Shown here piece by piece: positions 17,833 to 27,219 of a DNA stretch of 64,000 nucleotides (its first letter is position 1; each line of letters opens with the position of its first letter). The stretch is from JAVBRA01 sp031548435. Lineage in GTDB: Bacteria > Bacteroidota > Bacteroidia > Bacteroidales > Rikenellaceae. Location of the stretch: NCBI GenBank assembly GCA_031548435.1, contig JAVBRA010000023.1, positions 5,513 through 69,512 on the forward strand, written 5' to 3'. The position numbers and the translations under genes were made by a program. Below the pieces are notes generated by a model. That model saw nothing but the letters and a program-made list of their open reading frames with translations, did no database searches and had not been told where the DNA came from.

Positions 17833-19155
17833 CTATCTTTTCCGGACACCCCTGCCCGTGGGCAGATTGCCGGACGACACCATCTTCATCATCTTTTTCA
17901 TGTCGTCGAACTGTTTCAGCAGGCGGTTCACCTCCTGGATATCGCGCCCGGCGCCTTTGGCGATGCGGTTTTTGCGCGAGGGGTTGATCAGCGCGGGATT
18001 GCTCCGCTCCCCGGGGGTCATCGAATGGATGATGGCCTCGGTGTATTTGAACACGTCGTCGCTGATGTCCACGTCTTTGAGCGCTTTGCCCACGCCCGGG
18101 ATCATCGAGGCGAGGTCTTTCATGTTGCCCATTTTCTTGATCTGGGTGATCTGGGACAGGAAATCGTTGAAATCGAACTGGTTTTTAGCAATGCGTTTTT
18201 GCAACCGGCGAGCCTGTTCCTCGTCGAACTGCTCCTGCGCCTTCTCCACCAGCGAGACAATGTCGCCCATGCCCAGGATGCGGTCGGCCATGCGTTCGGG
18301 GAAGAACACCTGCAACGAATCGACTTTTTCCCCGGCCGACACGAACTTGAGCGGCTTGTTGACCACCGAGCGGATAGAGATGGCCGCCCCGCCGCGGGTA
18401 TCGCCGTCGAGTTTGGTGAGCACCACCCCGTCGAAGTCGAGCCGGTCGTTGAACTCCCTGGCCGTGTTCACGGCGTCCTGCCCGGTCATCGAATCGACCA
18501 CGAACAGCGTCTCCGACGGGTTGACGGCCGCCTTAATGGCCGTGATCTCCCGCATCATCTGCTCATCGACGGCCAGGCGCCCCGCCGTATCGACAATCAC
18601 CACGCCGATGGCGTTGGTCTTGGCATAGGCTATGGCGTTCCGGGCAATCTGCACGGGGTCTTTGCTTCCCTCCTCGGTATAGACCGGCACGTCTATTTGC
18701 GAGGCCAGCACTTTCAGCTGCTCGATGGCCGCCGGACGATACACGTCGCAGGCCACAAGCAACACCTTCTTCCCCTTTTTGCTTTTGATGAACGAGGCCA
18801 GTTTTCCCGAAAAGGTGGTCTTGCCCGACCCTTGCAGCCCGGCGATCAGCACCACCGCCGGATTGCCCGCCAGGTTGATGTCGCTCATCTGGCCCCCCAT
18901 CAGCGCCGCCAGCTCGTCCTTGACGATCTTCACCAGCAACTGCCCCGGCTTGACGGCCGTAAGCACCTTCTCGCCCAGGGCCTTGGCCTTCACCTCGTCG
19001 GTGAACTTCTTGGCCACGTTATAGTTGACGTCGGCGTCGATCAACGCCCGGCGCACATCTTTCAGCGTTTCGGCCACGTTGATCTCGGTGATCTTCCCTT
19101 CGCCCTTCAGTATTTTGAACGACCGCTCAAGCCTCTCGCTTAAATTCTCAAACAT
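17833..19155 (-). CDS. ffh: Signal recognition particle GTPase Ffh
   Basis: A 440-residue SRP54 protein: helical N domain, G domain with Walker A GLQGSGKTTFSGKLA, DTAGRL and TKLDGDTRGGAA, and a methionine-rich M domain (MGNMKDLASMIPGVG, IHSMTPGER). It binds 4.5S RNA and targets signal-sequence-bearing ribosomes to FtsY at the membrane. The C-terminus (GRGVRKR) is basic. Length is normal. Confidence 0.97.
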   Translation of the reverse strand: MFENLSERLERSFKILKGEGKITEINVAETLKDVRRALIDADVNYNVAKKFTDEVKAKALGEKVLTAVKPGQLLVKIVKDELAALMGGQMSDINLAGNPAVVLIAGLQGSGKTTFSGKLASFIKSKKGKKVLLVACDVYRPAAIEQLKVLASQIDVPVYTEEGSKDPVQIARNAIAYAKTNAIGVVIVDTAGRLAVDEQMMREITAIKAAVNPSETLFVVDSMTGQDAVNTAREFNDRLDFDGVVLTKLDGDTRGGAAISIRSVVNKPLKFVSAGEKVDSLQVFFPERMADRILGMGDIVSLVEKAQEQFDEEQARRLQKRIAKNQFDFNDFLSQITQIKKMGNMKDLASMIPGVGKALKDVDISDDVFKYTEAIIHSMTPGERSNPALINPSRKNRIAKGAGRDIQEVNRLLKQFDDMKKMMKMVSSGNLPTGRGVRKR

Positions 19156-19267
19156 ATCTGCAATTCGGTTTAGCGCCTTCCGGCACCCGGGAAATGTTGA
19201 TTTTCCCTGATAATATCAAATAAAGGATCCCTCCGGCCGGCATCCGGCCCCGGTTATTTCACCCACA

Positions 19268-19275
19268 CAAAGATA
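19268..19275 (-). promoter_or_regulatory. Candidate -7 box for ffh
   Basis: TATCTTTG on the minus strand matches TAnnTTTG and lies about 113 bp upstream of the ffh start. No convincing -33 TTG is seen at the right distance, so this is weaker than other promoters here. Confidence 0.35.
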
Positions 19276-19289
19276 CGCAAATTCCCCGC

Positions 19290-19937
19290 TTATTCCCGCA
19301 CGCGGAACCGCCATCCGGCCGAAAGCTGGAACACCACGGCCTGGGTGTTGCCGTATGGATTGTAGGTATACCCCTGGAAGGTATTGGTCAGTCCCACGTT
19401 ATACCTGGCCGAGACGAACACCCCCGGCTTGAAATCGTACGACAGCCCCAACGGCATCTGCAAATCGAACGTGTTGTAGTTCGGAGAGGGGATCGACCAC
19501 CAGCCCATCTTCGCATAATCCGGAGAATCGGCATCCACGTTGTAGTTCTCGCCGTGATAGCGCGCCGAAATCTTCCATCCGGCCTGCAGGCCGAACTCCA
19601 CATGGAGCCCCCCTGCGACCCGGTAGCGGAACATCAGCGGCAGGTTGATGCAGTCGAACGCATACGTTTCGTCATACGCGGCATTGTCTCCCTGCTGGTC
19701 TGCCATAATGTTCCCCTGCTCCGAATACATCAACTCGGGCTGGAACGACCATCCGCGCCCCATGTCCAGGGTCAGGAACACGCCGGCATTCGCCCCCGTC
19801 TTGGGCTGCGGATGGGAGGTGTTGCGGATGTTCGACAGGTTCAGGCCGCCTTTCACGCCCCATGAGATGTCGCGATACTGGGCCGAAGCCGTTGCGGCAA
19901 GCGCAACAAACAAAAACGACAATACGATTCTTTTCAT
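19290..19937 (-). CDS. PorT-like outer-membrane beta-barrel protein
   Basis: A 215-residue protein with a signal peptide (MKRIVLSFLFVALAATASAQ) and a mature part made of alternating amphipathic strands: WGVKGGLNLSNI, GWSFQPELMYSEQGN, INLPLMFRYRVAGG and a terminal VFQLSAGWRFRVRE. This is the OMP_b-brl_2/PorT pattern, an eight-strand barrel family widespread in Bacteroidota whose role is usually unknown. The ATG at 19937 is chosen over the longer frame starting at 20015 because it begins the signal peptide. It sits 58 bp downstream of argS. Confidence 0.88.
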   Translation of the reverse strand: MKRIVLSFLFVALAATASAQYRDISWGVKGGLNLSNIRNTSHPQPKTGANAGVFLTLDMGRGWSFQPELMYSEQGNIMADQQGDNAAYDETYAFDCINLPLMFRYRVAGGLHVEFGLQAGWKISARYHGENYNVDADSPDYAKMGWWSIPSPNYNTFDLQMPLGLSYDFKPGVFVSARYNVGLTNTFQGYTYNPYGNTQAVVFQLSAGWRFRVRE

Positions 19938-19995
19938 ATTTTCCATGCGATTAAGAAACAATTTGGAATTTCCGCCCCCCCGGACAGGCGCATGC

Positions 19996-21780
19996 CTACA
20001 TCCGCTCCGGCACATCGATCCCCAGCAGCGAGGCCGCCTGTTTTATCGTGCGGGCCGCAACGGATGACAGCAGCAGCCGCGCCCCGCGGGTCTTCGCGCA
20101 GGTTTCTTTCAGGATCGGGTAGTCGTGGTAATATTGATTGTACTCTTTGGCCAGGTCATACACATAGTTGGCCACCAGCGCCGGCGACATGTTCTCGGCC
20201 GCGGCGGCCACCACGTTGCGGAAATCGCAGACCAGCCCCACCAGCGACAACTCTTTGCCGGACAACCCCACTCCGCCTGGAATGGCCGCCGGCACCTCCA
20301 GCCCCTCGTCGGAGGCCTTGCGCAACACCGAACAGATGCGGGCGTGGGTGTATTGCAGGAACGGCCCCGTGTTGCCGTTGAAGTCGATCGACTCCTTGGG
20401 GTCGAACAGCATCGTCTTCTTCGGATCGACCTTGAGGATAAAATATTTCAACGCCCCCAGGCCCACCATTTCACTCACCTTGCGGGCTTCCCCGGGCGAT
20501 ATGCCGTCGAGCTTGCCCAACTCGGCCGACATCTGGTAGGCCGTGCCCACCATTTCGTCGATCAGGTCGTCGGCGTCGACCACCGTCCCCTCGCGCGATT
20601 TCATCTTGCCCTCGGGCAGCTCCACCATTCCGTACGAGAGATGGTGGATCTGGTCGGCCCACGCATAACCGAGCTTCGAGAGGATCAGCTTCAGCACCTG
20701 GAAGTGGTAGTTCTGTTCGTTGCCCACCACGTAAACGAGCCCGTCGAGGCTGAACTCCGAAAAGCGCTGCACGGCCGTCCCCAGATCCTGCGTCATGTAA
20801 ACCGACGTTCCGTCGTTGCGCAACAGCAGCTTCTGGTCAAGGCCGTCGGGAGTAAGGTCGATCCACACCGAGCCGTCTTCCTTTTTGAAGAACACCCCTT
20901 TATCCAGCCCCGACTGCACCAGCGATTTCCCCAGGATATAGGTCTGAGACTCGTAGTATACCTTATCGAACGATACTCCCATGGCGGCATAGGTCTTCTC
21001 GAACCCGTCGTACACCCAGCCGTTCATCTTTTCCCACAGGCCGTACACCTCGGGGTCCTTGGCCTCCCACTTGCGGAGCATCTCCTGCGCCTGTTTCATC
21101 AGCGGAGCTTCTTTTTTGGCATCGTCCTCGCTCATGCCGCCGGCCATCAGTTCTTTGATCTGCGCTTTATAAGCCTTGTCGAACTCGACGTAATACTTGC
21201 CCACCAGATGGTCGCCTTTCATGCCCGAACTTTCCGGGGTTTCGCCGCCGCCGAACCTCAGCCACGCCAGCATCGACTTGCAGATGTGGATGCCGCGGTC
21301 GTTGACCAGGTTGGCCTTGACGACGTTGTTGCCGTCGGCCTCCAGGATCCGCGCCACCGAGTAGCCCAGCAGGTTGTTGCGGATGTGTCCCAAATGCAGC
21401 GGCTTGTTGGTGTTGGGCGACGAGTATTCGACCATCACCGTGCGGCCGGTCTTCCCTCCGAACCCGAACGACGGGTCGGCGGCCACGCCGTTGAATTGTT
21501 CGACCCAAAAAGCCGGGGAAAGCGAAATGTTCAAAAAACCTTTGATCACATTGAACCCCGCCACCATCGCCGAACCGGACACCAGTTTTTCGCCGATCTC
21601 GGCGGCGGTCTGTTCGGGATTCTTGCGGCTGGCCTTGAGGAATGGGAATACGACCAGCGTATAATCGCCCTCGAACTCCCTGCGCGTTTTTTGCAACTGG
21701 ATCAGGTCGGGGGAGACCTCCCCGTATAGCGATGCGAGGGCTTGCGCCACTTCGCCTTTGAGTATCTGCTCGATGTTCAT
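19996..21780 (-). CDS. argS: Arginyl-tRNA synthetase
   Basis: A 594-residue class I synthetase. The N-terminal additional domain (MNIEQILKGEVAQALASLYG) is followed by the HIGH-type motif in SSPNTNKPLHLGHIRNNLLG, the catalytic core with EGKMKSREGTVVDADDL, and the DALR anticodon domain ending GIDVPERM. The frame stays open more than 370 codons upstream, over dusB on the other strand, but that extension is antisense; the ATG at 21780 gives the true N-terminus. Confidence 0.96.
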   Translation of the reverse strand: MNIEQILKGEVAQALASLYGEVSPDLIQLQKTRREFEGDYTLVVFPFLKASRKNPEQTAAEIGEKLVSGSAMVAGFNVIKGFLNISLSPAFWVEQFNGVAADPSFGFGGKTGRTVMVEYSSPNTNKPLHLGHIRNNLLGYSVARILEADGNNVVKANLVNDRGIHICKSMLAWLRFGGGETPESSGMKGDHLVGKYYVEFDKAYKAQIKELMAGGMSEDDAKKEAPLMKQAQEMLRKWEAKDPEVYGLWEKMNGWVYDGFEKTYAAMGVSFDKVYYESQTYILGKSLVQSGLDKGVFFKKEDGSVWIDLTPDGLDQKLLLRNDGTSVYMTQDLGTAVQRFSEFSLDGLVYVVGNEQNYHFQVLKLILSKLGYAWADQIHHLSYGMVELPEGKMKSREGTVVDADDLIDEMVGTAYQMSAELGKLDGISPGEARKVSEMVGLGALKYFILKVDPKKTMLFDPKESIDFNGNTGPFLQYTHARICSVLRKASDEGLEVPAAIPGGVGLSGKELSLVGLVCDFRNVVAAAAENMSPALVANYVYDLAKEYNQYYHDYPILKETCAKTRGARLLLSSVAARTIKQAASLLGIDVPERM

Positions 21781-21803
21781 CGTCGGAAAAAGAATTTTGC
21801 ACA

Positions 21804-21832
21804 CAAATATAGGCATTTCGCACGACACACAA
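21804..21832 (-). promoter_or_regulatory. argS promoter
   Basis: On the minus strand TATATTTG (21811-21804) is a perfect -7 box with TTG (21832-21830) 18 bp upstream. The start codon of argS is 24 bp beyond the -7 box. Confidence 0.7.
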
Positions 21833-21885
21833 GGGCCTTCCGTCCAAAAATGATTAATTTCGCCGGAAAAACAGGCCCTTCCCGC

Positions 21886-22908
21886 ATGAAAATCGCCAAT
21901 ATCGTCCTGCCCGACCGCCCCTTGTTCCTGGCTCCGATGGAAGACGTCACCGACCCGTCGTTCCGCTATATGTGCAAGCGGTTCGGCGCCGACGTCATGT
22001 ACACCGAATTCATCTCGTGCGACGGCCTGGTGCGCGATGCGGCCAAGTCGCTCAGGAAACTGTCGCTGTTCGATTATGAGCGGCCGCTGGGCATCCAGCT
22101 CTATGGGCACCTGATCGAACCGATGGTCGAGGCGGCCCGCATCGCCGAGAGCGCCGGCCCCGACCTGATCGACATCAATTTCGGCTGCCCGGTCAAGAAA
22201 ATCGCCGTCCGGGGAGCCGGATCGGGCATGATGCGCGACGTGCCGAAAATGGTCGAGATGACCCGCCGCATCGTCGAAGCGGTCAAACTCCCCGTAACGG
22301 TCAAAACCCGCCTGGGCTGGGACGAGGAAAGCAAAAACATCGAAGAGATCGCCGAACGGCTGCAGGACGCGGGCATCGCCGCCCTCACCATACACGGCCG
22401 CACCCGCGCCCAGCTGTACAAAGGCGAAGCCGACTGGACGCTCATCGGCGCAGTGAAAAACAACCCCCGCATCACCATCCCCGTCATCGGCAACGGCGAC
22501 ATCGCCTCGCCGCAAAAAGCACGCGAAATGTTCGACCGCTACGGCGTGGACGGAATCATGATCGGCCGCGCCACCTACGGCCGCCCGTGGATCTTCCGCG
22601 AAATCCGCCACTATCTCGAAACAGGAGAGATCCTCCCTCAACCCGGAGTGGCCGAACGGGTCGAAATCGCAAAAGAACACTTCGCCAAATCCATCGAATT
22701 CAAAGGCGAAAAAGTCGGAATCCTCGAAATGCGCCGCCACTTGAGCACCTACTTCAAAGGCCTGCCCAACTTCAAGGAAACCCGCATGAGGCTCGTCACA
22801 TCCAACGACCCGGACGAAATCATCGCCACCCTCAACCACATCGCCGCCACCTGGCACGACTTCGACCACTCGGCCATCGTCCCGCCCATCCTGACGCACG
22901 ATTTGTAG
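21886..22908 (+). CDS. dusB: tRNA-dihydrouridine synthase, DusB-like
   Basis: A 340-residue FMN TIM-barrel protein with FLAPMEDVTDPSFRYMCKRF at the N-terminus, DINFGCPVKKI (FMN and active-site cysteine region), VKTRLGW, TIHGRTRAQLYKG and GNGDI. It reduces uridine to dihydrouridine in tRNA using FMN and NADPH. The ATG at 21886 begins MKIANIVLPDRP; a start at 21850 is also open. A TAATTTCG box at 21854-21861, a common variant of TAnnTTTG, could be its -7 element. It is divergent from argS. Confidence 0.93.
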   Translation: MKIANIVLPDRPLFLAPMEDVTDPSFRYMCKRFGADVMYTEFISCDGLVRDAAKSLRKLSLFDYERPLGIQLYGHLIEPMVEAARIAESAGPDLIDINFGCPVKKIAVRGAGSGMMRDVPKMVEMTRRIVEAVKLPVTVKTRLGWDEESKNIEEIAERLQDAGIAALTIHGRTRAQLYKGEADWTLIGAVKNNPRITIPVIGNGDIASPQKAREMFDRYGVDGIMIGRATYGRPWIFREIRHYLETGEILPQPGVAERVEIAKEHFAKSIEFKGEKVGILEMRRHLSTYFKGLPNFKETRMRLVTSNDPDEIIATLNHIAATWHDFDHSAIVPPILTHDL

Positions 22909-22926
22909 ACGTTATCCCATACTTAT

Positions 22927-23176
22927 TCTAAGCTTTTTGTAAAAAGCTTAACCAAAAACTTTTCGGAGATACTGCGTATCTCTTGACTGGCTTATCTTCG
23001 ATTCATTATCCCGTCAATGGAAAGGCCCTGCCCGAAAAATGACATAACAACCTGTTATGTTGTTGCCCGGGCGGGGCCTTTTCATTGAGCGGATATTGGG
23101 CCGAGACAAAATCAAATCACGAAAAACGAAGTTTTTTCCGAAAGTTTTTGATTGAACTTTTTACAAAAAGTTCAGA
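22927..23176. mobile_element. MITE-like inverted-repeat element, 250 bp
   Basis: Two roughly 40-bp imperfect terminal inverted repeats (22927-22966 and 23138-23176, about 85% alike, each holding the palindrome core CTTTTTGTAAAAAG or its equivalent) flank a long internal hairpin. The internal stem pairs 23014-23034 with 23068-23088 over 21 bp with only G-T wobbles, and encloses an eight-bp hairpin (23042-23060). A further 7-bp hairpin lies at 22966-22982. No coding frame is present. It sits between the convergent dusB and rnhB genes, where it may also terminate both. No second copy is in this window. Confidence 0.6.
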
Positions 23177-23194
23177 TTGAGTGCCGGGGCAACC

Positions 23195-23806
23195 CTACAA
23201 CCCAAGCGTCAGTTGGACAGCATCATGAAGCAGGGTGAACGATTGGCGGTGATGGGGCGTGGGGCCGTGGCGTTCGATGGCCCGGCGGTGATCTTTTGTG
23301 GGATAGCCTTTGTTCTTTTGCCAACCGTACTCGGGGAATTGTTGGGCAAGAGCGTCCATGAACTCGTCGCGGAAGGTTTTGGCCAACACCGACGCGGCTG
23401 CTATGGAGGCGTAGATGCCGTCGCCTTTGACAATGCAGTGATACGGGATTTCGAGGCGGCTCCGGAAACGGTTGCCGTCGATCAACAACGCTTCCGGCAC
23501 AACGGACAATCCCTCGACCGCGCGGGTCATGGCCAGGAACGACGCCCGGAGGATGTTCATCTCGTCGATCTCGGCGGGCGACACCTGCGCCACATTCCAC
23601 GCCACGGCGTTTTCCCGGATGCAATCTTTCAGCAGCAACCGCCGCCGGGCGGTCATCTGCTTCGAGTCGTTGAGCAGCGGATGATGAAAATCGGCCGGCA
23701 GCACCACCGCGGCGGCAAACACCGGCCCGGCAAGGCACCCGCGCCCCGCTTCGTCGCATCCGGCTTCGACAATGCCGGCGGTATGGCAGTTCAGCAATGC
23801 GGCCAT
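23195..23806 (-). CDS. rnhB: Ribonuclease HII
   Basis: A 203-residue protein with GCDEAGRGCLAGP (catalytic D18 and E19), LIDGNRF and VKGDGIYASIAAASVLAK, the type 2 RNase H motifs. It cleaves the RNA strand of RNA-DNA hybrids and single ribonucleotides in DNA. Length and motif order are normal. It follows the DUF2723 gene on the same strand, with a terminator in between on one side and the inverted-repeat element after its stop. Confidence 0.95.
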   Translation of the reverse strand: MAALLNCHTAGIVEAGCDEAGRGCLAGPVFAAAVVLPADFHHPLLNDSKQMTARRRLLLKDCIRENAVAWNVAQVSPAEIDEMNILRASFLAMTRAVEGLSVVPEALLIDGNRFRSRLEIPYHCIVKGDGIYASIAAASVLAKTFRDEFMDALAQQFPEYGWQKNKGYPTKDHRRAIERHGPTPHHRQSFTLLHDAVQLTLGL

Positions 23807-23816
23807 CGTTTCTCAA

Positions 23817-23852
23817 AAAAAGCCTGCCGTGGCCGAACCACGCAGGCTTTTA
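23817..23852. terminator. Terminator between the DUF2723 gene and rnhB
   Basis: Arms AAAAGCCTGC-GTGG (23817-23832) and CCACGCAGGCTTTT (23838-23851) form a 14-bp stem with a single bulged base, flanked by A and T runs so that it can act on the minus strand. It lies just past the DUF2723 stop. Confidence 0.8.
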
Positions 23853-23868
23853 TCATGGGATTGAATGT

Positions 23869-26800
23869 TTATTCTTCGTCCGGGCCGGGCTCCGGCTCCT
23901 CTCCCAGCAGGCTGATGTAGGGGAGGTATTTGCGGGCCGCTTCGGCTTGCCCGAAACCGGCCGCAATTCCATACAGGTTGTACAGGGTGGTCAGATCCAT
24001 CGAGATATCGCGCGAAACGCCGTAGAGTTTATTCCCCTTGAGTTGGGAATAGAAATTGATGTACTCGACCAGGTTATCGCCGTATGCGGTCAGCAGTTCG
24101 TTCCCTTTTTCATAAGCTCCGGCGCTGTAATATCCGTGGATCAGGGCGATCGACCCGCCGTAATCGTAGCGGACTTTCGAGAAGGGGATGATCTCCCGTG
24201 CCCTGTCGGCCACCTCGACGGCCTTGACCGTATCGCCCTGCGCCGCATATTCCATGGCAAGGCACCCGAAGGCCAGCCTCATCCTCGACGCCTCGAACGT
24301 ATCGTGGATAAACGCGTCGACGTACACTTTGGGGTCTTGCACGTTCCCGTAGCGGTATTTGTTGAACAGGTTGTCGTACAGGACTTCCGTGTCGATGCGC
24401 CCGGCAACCAGCCCCGCCCGGGCCGGCGTGCGGATCGGCACCAGACGGTAGCACGCCCCGTCGAACTGCATGTATTCGTCGAGCCCGATATCCGTCAAGT
24501 TTTCGCCCAGGCTGGTGAAGAACAGCGGACGCTTCCAGTCGAAGTTGGCCAGCAGGTCGATCAGCACCAGCGTCGGTTTGTAGATCACATCGTCCTTGAT
24601 GGTCAGGGTGATGGTGTCGAGTATCAGGTCGCGGTCTTCCTCCCGGACAATGCCGCTGGCAATGACGTTCTCTTTGTTCACCGGCACGGTCAGCACCTTG
24701 GCCGGGATGTAATCATAGCCGCGGATCTTGGTCGCGGGATTGTCGCTGATGACAAAATCCATCGCTTCCCTGGCCGTGATGGGCCGGTTGACTTTCGGAT
24801 CCACCAAAACCTGGTCGTTGGTGCTTCCGAGGTATTTCGACCGGGGCAACGAAAGGGGCAGGGGCTCCGAATCGTAACATTTCTGCTTCATCTGGTCGAT
24901 ATACCAGTCGCCGCTGATGTAGCTCATGTTCATCACCCGCACGTCCAGACGCACGCCCTCCACGTCCTGGCTGTACCAGACGGGGAACGTGTCGTTGTCG
25001 CCGAAGTTCATCAGCACCGAATTTTTCAGGGTGGTATTGAGGTAGTTGGCCCCCATGTCGCGGGCCACGTAGCGTCCCGAACGATCGTGGTCGTCCCAGT
25101 TTTGCTGGGCCATCAACACCGGCACCCCGCAGCAGGCGACCGAGGCGATCAGGATGGCCGCCTTGCGGTTCTTGAGCGCCTTGCCCACCCAACGGGCCAC
25201 GCACATCACCCCGAGCCCCGCCCAGATGGAGAAGGCGTAGAACGACCCGGCATAGGCGTAATCCCTCTCGCGCGGGGGCGAGGTGGTCTGGTTGAGGTAT
25301 ATCACAATGGCCAGTCCGGTCATGAAGAAAAACCACATCACCACCGTAAAGTTCTTCGGGTCTCTTTTCAGCTGGAACGCCAGTCCGAAGATCCCCAGCA
25401 GGAACGGCAGAAGGTAATAGTGATTGCGTCCACGGTTGTTTTTCACTTCCGTGGGCAGGTTGTCCTGCGGGCCGAGGTAAATTTCGTCGATGGCCCTGAT
25501 GCCCGACATCCAGTTGCCGTTGGCCACGTTGCCCCGGCCCTGTATGTCGCTTTGGCGCCCTGCGAAATTCCACATGAAGTAGCGCCAGTACATGAAGTTG
25601 ATCTGGTACGAGACGAAGTAGCGCATGTTCTCGCCGAAAGTGGGCATCATCACGGCCTCGTCGCCGAAATAAACCGGCCGCCCCTGGAAATCGGACCACG
25701 ACTTGTAGCCCTCGACATGCCTCGAATCGGCGCTGTGCATGCGGGGGAACAGCATCTTCAACTCGGACGGGAAGATGTAATCGTTCCGGACTTGCGCCCC
25801 GACATATTTTCCGCTCTCCGGATCGACCGAATATTTCGTTTTCTCCTCAAGCTCCACCGGACGCGAATTGAACGCCGGGCCGTAGAGCAGGGGGCTGCTG
25901 CCGCCATACTGGTCGCGATTGAGCAACCCCAGCAGGCCGTAGGGATTGTCGGGATTGTTGCTGTTCATGGGCGGATGCGCCGCGGCGCGAACCACAACCA
26001 CCGCATAGCCCGAGTAACCGATCAGCAGCACGGCGGTGGAGGTCAGGATGAAATTCAGGATCTGCTTCCGCTTCTTATAGGAATACCAGATGCCCCACGC
26101 CAGGACGGAGAACAGCACAAACACAAACACCAACAGCCCGCTGTTGACCGGCAGGCCCATGTTGTTGACGAACATCCGGTCGATGCGGGCGCCGATGCCC
26201 AGCGGCACCTTCATCAGGAACGACATGACGAACAGCACGATGGCCGCCGAGGCCAGGATCGCTTTCGTCACGCCCCATTTGGTGACCACCGGATATTTTT
26301 TGAAATACCACACAAACACGATGGCCGGAACGATCAGCAGGTTCAGCAGGTGGATCCCCACGCCGATGCCGGTGAGGTAGGCGATCAGGATCAGCCAGCG
26401 GTTGGCGTACGGACTCCGGCTTTCATCAGCACTTTCCCACCGCAGGATAGCCCAGAAGGCGATGGCCGTGAAGAACGACGACAAGGCGTACACCTCGCCC
26501 TCGACGGCCGAGAACCAGAACGTGTCGGAAAAAGTATAGACCAATGCCCCGACCATGGCGCATCCCATCGCCATCAGGGTGTCGTTTTTGTCCATCTCAG
26601 TTTCGGTCTTGCGCCGGATCATGCGCACGAAATGCGAGATGGTCCAGAACAGGAACAGGACGGTGCCCGCGCTGGCCAGCGCCGACATGCTGTTGACCAG
26701 GGCCGCCACTTTGGTCGGATCCGAGGTGAACAGGGTGAAAAACCGGCCCAGCAACAGGAAAAACGGGTTGCCCGGCGGGTGCCCCACCTCCAGCCTGAAG

Positions 26801-26928
26801 GCGCACAGGATGAATTCGGGACAATCCCACAAACTGGTCGTCGGCTCTATGGTAAGGAGGTACGTTACTGCGGCGACCGCGAACGCGATCCAACCGAAGA
26901 TGAGGTTGTTTTTCCTGAAATTATTCAT
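23869..26928 (-). CDS. DUF2723 family polytopic membrane protein
   Basis: A 1019-residue protein. The N-terminal half holds about ten membrane helices; its first loop, TIEPTTSLWDCPEFILCAF followed by HPPGNPFFLLLGR, is the DUF2723 signature and resembles the acidic first loop of GT-C glycosyltransferases. The C-terminal 400 residues are soluble, with a helical repeat-like end. The human DUF2723 relative TMEM260 is a protein O-mannosyltransferase, so a role in O-glycosylating exported proteins, known in Bacteroidota, is a reasonable inference but unproven here. Confidence 0.85.
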   Translation of the reverse strand: MNNFRKNNLIFGWIAFAVAAVTYLLTIEPTTSLWDCPEFILCAFRLEVGHPPGNPFFLLLGRFFTLFTSDPTKVAALVNSMSALASAGTVLFLFWTISHFVRMIRRKTETEMDKNDTLMAMGCAMVGALVYTFSDTFWFSAVEGEVYALSSFFTAIAFWAILRWESADESRSPYANRWLILIAYLTGIGVGIHLLNLLIVPAIVFVWYFKKYPVVTKWGVTKAILASAAIVLFVMSFLMKVPLGIGARIDRMFVNNMGLPVNSGLLVFVFVLFSVLAWGIWYSYKKRKQILNFILTSTAVLLIGYSGYAVVVVRAAAHPPMNSNNPDNPYGLLGLLNRDQYGGSSPLLYGPAFNSRPVELEEKTKYSVDPESGKYVGAQVRNDYIFPSELKMLFPRMHSADSRHVEGYKSWSDFQGRPVYFGDEAVMMPTFGENMRYFVSYQINFMYWRYFMWNFAGRQSDIQGRGNVANGNWMSGIRAIDEIYLGPQDNLPTEVKNNRGRNHYYLLPFLLGIFGLAFQLKRDPKNFTVVMWFFFMTGLAIVIYLNQTTSPPRERDYAYAGSFYAFSIWAGLGVMCVARWVGKALKNRKAAILIASVACCGVPVLMAQQNWDDHDRSGRYVARDMGANYLNTTLKNSVLMNFGDNDTFPVWYSQDVEGVRLDVRVMNMSYISGDWYIDQMKQKCYDSEPLPLSLPRSKYLGSTNDQVLVDPKVNRPITAREAMDFVISDNPATKIRGYDYIPAKVLTVPVNKENVIASGIVREEDRDLILDTITLTIKDDVIYKPTLVLIDLLANFDWKRPLFFTSLGENLTDIGLDEYMQFDGACYRLVPIRTPARAGLVAGRIDTEVLYDNLFNKYRYGNVQDPKVYVDAFIHDTFEASRMRLAFGCLAMEYAAQGDTVKAVEVADRAREIIPFSKVRYDYGGSIALIHGYYSAGAYEKGNELLTAYGDNLVEYINFYSQLKGNKLYGVSRDISMDLTTLYNLYGIAAGFGQAEAARKYLPYISLLGEEPEPGPDEE

Positions 26929-27219
26929 GATCTCAAAGAAGTATTTTCGTTGCGAATTTAACGAAATAATTCAATAAACAGCAGATCCGGATCTTTTCGT
27001 GCCGTCATCCGGCTCAAAAAGGCCGTGCATTTCCCGTTACAGCGGAGCGGATGCGGCTTCCCCGGCCGGACGATCCTTCGCAGCCGCCCAGGACGACGAT
27101 CCATTTAAACATAATCCGATAAATATACGGACATTCGGCCGATTTCGGGGCGCGTTTTTATTTTTTGATATTAAATTACGTTATTTGTAACGTTTTAAAC
27201 AGGAGTACCCTCGATTTTT
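26929..27219. other. Intergenic gap between the DUF2723 gene and cysS
   Basis: About 290 bp without a supported gene. The ends are AT-rich, as expected for divergent promoters, and the middle (27000-27110) is GC-rich with no clear hairpin. No perfect TAnnTTTG box was found; TAAATTCG on the minus strand near 26959 is a weak -7 candidate for the DUF2723 gene. Confidence 0.4.

Noticed and set aside
21781..22899. N-terminal extension of argS
   Set aside because: The open frame continues upstream over dusB on the opposite strand; argS itself starts at 21780 with a good promoter.
23797..26961. A 1054-codon plus-strand frame, His/Gln/Arg-rich
   Set aside because: It is the complement of the DUF2723 gene and its composition is that of an antisense shadow.
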